8,176 bases of DNA, from positions 1 to 8,176 of the forward strand of contig JAABQU010000001.1 of the NCBI GenBank assembly GCA_011391285.1, written 5' to 3'. Origin of the DNA: Thiobacillus sp. GTDB lineage: Bacteria; Pseudomonadota; Gammaproteobacteria; Burkholderiales; Thiobacillaceae. Below are positions 7,247 to 8,176 of the stretch, piece after piece. Below the pieces are notes generated by a model. It searched no databases. It was not told the origin of the DNA and saw only the letters and a list, made by a program, of their open reading frames with translations. Each line of letters begins with the position of its first letter. Position 1 is the stretch's first letter. The position numbers were made by a program, and so were the translations under genes.

Positions 7247-8176
7247 ATGATCGACCTCTCCACCGATTACCTCGGACTCAAGCTGAAGAATCCCCTGGTG
7301 CCTTCGGCCTCGCCACTGTCGAAAAACATCGACACGGCCCTGCGGCTGGAGGATGCGGGTGCCGCCGCGCTGGTGATGTATTCCCTGTTCGAGGAGGAAC
7401 TGCGCGCGGAGGATGCGATGATGGACCGCTTTCTGATGCATTCCGGCCTGGGCCACAGCGAGTCGGACGGCTTCCTGCCCGATCATGGCGAATTCCAGGG
7501 CGGCCTCGAACGCTATCTGTCGCATCTGCACCAGCTTAAACGCCGGCTGGAAATCCCGGTGGTGGCCAGTCTCAACGGCGTGTCCTCGTCAGGCTGGGTG
7601 GAGCTTGGCCGAAAACTGGAGCAGGCGGGCGCCGATGCGCTGGAACTCAATGTCTACCATGTCGCCGCCGATGCTCGGCATTCCGGCGAGTCGGTGGAGG
7701 CGCGCTATCTCAGCCTGCTGATCGAGTTGCGCCGTGCGGTGAGCCTGCCCATCATGATGAAGCTGTCGCCCTTCTTTTCCTCGCTGCCGCATTTCGTGCA
7801 GCAGCTCGAACATGCCGGCGCGCAGGGCATTGCCCTGTTCAATCGCTTCTACCAGCCGGACATCGACCTCGACGAACTGCGCATGACCGACCAGCTCCAT
7901 CTGTCCACCGCGGAAGAAGCGCTGCTGCGCATTCGCTGGATCGCCATCCTGCATGGCCGCACCCGGCTGACGCTCGCCGCCACGGGCGGCGTCCACAGCG
8001 AGGCCGAGGCGCTCAAGCTGTTGCTGGCCGGTGCCGACGTCGTGCATCTCGCTTCCTGCCTGCTGCAGCATGGCCCGGACAGGCTGACCGAAATCCTGGC
8101 GGCGATGCAGAACTGGATGGAGGAAAAGGAATATGAATCGGTCGCCCAGCTCAAGGGCAGCATGAGCCAGCAGAAC
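7247..8176 (+). CDS. Dihydroorotate dehydrogenase-like flavoprotein, 3' end outside the window
   Basis: The frame is open for 310 codons to the window edge without a stop; relatives are about 330 aa, so only a short C-terminal piece should be missing. The fold is an FMN-binding TIM barrel: YLGLKLKNPLVPSASPL near 8-24 at the start of the barrel, IPVVASLNG at 103-111, ELNVY at 133-137, IMMKLSPFF with Lys172, ATGGV at 245-249, and GADVVHLASCLL as the last phosphate-binding strand. Genuine dihydroorotate dehydrogenases have NxSCPN after the ELN strand, where the Cys (or Ser) is the catalytic base; here the segment reads NVYHVAAD, so pyrimidine synthesis is unlikely. This fits the DHOD-like subfamily often found beside pyruvate:ferredoxin oxidoreductase genes, whose reaction is, as far as I know, undefined. 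The one-base gap after nifJ suggests a joint job with that enzyme or with ferredoxin, which is inference. Confidence 0.85.
   Translation, partial: MIDLSTDYLGLKLKNPLVPSASPLSKNIDTALRLEDAGAAALVMYSLFEEELRAEDAMMDRFLMHSGLGHSESDGFLPDHGEFQGGLERYLSHLHQLKRRLEIPVVASLNGVSSSGWVELGRKLEQAGADALELNVYHVAADARHSGESVEARYLSLLIELRRAVSLPIMMKLSPFFSSLPHFVQQLEHAGAQGIALFNRFYQPDIDLDELRMTDQLHLSTAEEALLRIRWIAILHGRTRLTLAATGGVHSEAEALKLLLAGADVVHLASCLLQHGPDRLTEILAAMQNWMEEKEYESVAQLKGSMSQQN

Noticed and set aside
6361..7263. 300-codon minus-strand frame over the end of nifJ
   Set aside because: It is opposite the thiamine-binding domain, with no motif and no ribosome site that I could see.

Overview
The window looks like the 3' end of a reverse-type dissimilatory sulfite reductase (dsr) gene cluster, followed by a separate ferredoxin-linked pyruvate metabolism unit. 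Every gene is on the + strand. The DNA is GC-rich with strongly GC-biased third codon positions. DsrN, a cysteine-free DsrR and an Escherichia-type trifunctional siroheme synthase in one row point to a sulfur-oxidising proteobacterium. A betaproteobacterium of the Thiobacillus/Sulfuricella kind is the best guess, but no rRNA or other taxonomic marker is present to prove it.

Layout. Bases 1-92 are the last 29 codons of an upstream gene with a hydrophobic C-terminus, which by dsr gene order may be DsrP. Bases 187-1557 encode DsrN, a glutamine-dependent amidase of the CbiA/CobB family. Bases 1577-1912 encode DsrR, an IscA-fold protein without cysteines. Bases 1917-3356 encode CysG, which makes siroheme from uroporphyrinogen III. 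These genes sit 4-94 bases apart and look like one operon. CysG would make siroheme, DsrN would amidate it to siroamide for DsrAB, and DsrR would support dsr expression or assembly.

Bases 3357-3714 hold no convincing complete gene. They contain weak hairpins, a less GC-rich stretch with a poor promoter-like element, and the upstream part of the next reading frame. Bases 3715-7245 encode a single-chain pyruvate:ferredoxin (flavodoxin) oxidoreductase of the NifJ type. Its conserved N-terminal strand is encoded upstream of the first ATG in a frame with no ATG, GTG or TTG, so the annotated start is almost certainly not the true N-terminus. One base after its stop, bases 7247-8176 encode a dihydroorotate dehydrogenase-like flavoprotein that runs off the window and lacks the classical active-site loop.

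Most interesting points: the start anomaly of the pyruvate oxidoreductase; a strong 8-11 bp hairpin sitting exactly on the likely dsrN start codon; a dedicated siroheme synthase in the dsr operon; and the coupled DHOD-like gene of unknown function. I saw no mobile element, CRISPR array, tRNA or rRNA, and nothing that amounts to a wholly new system.
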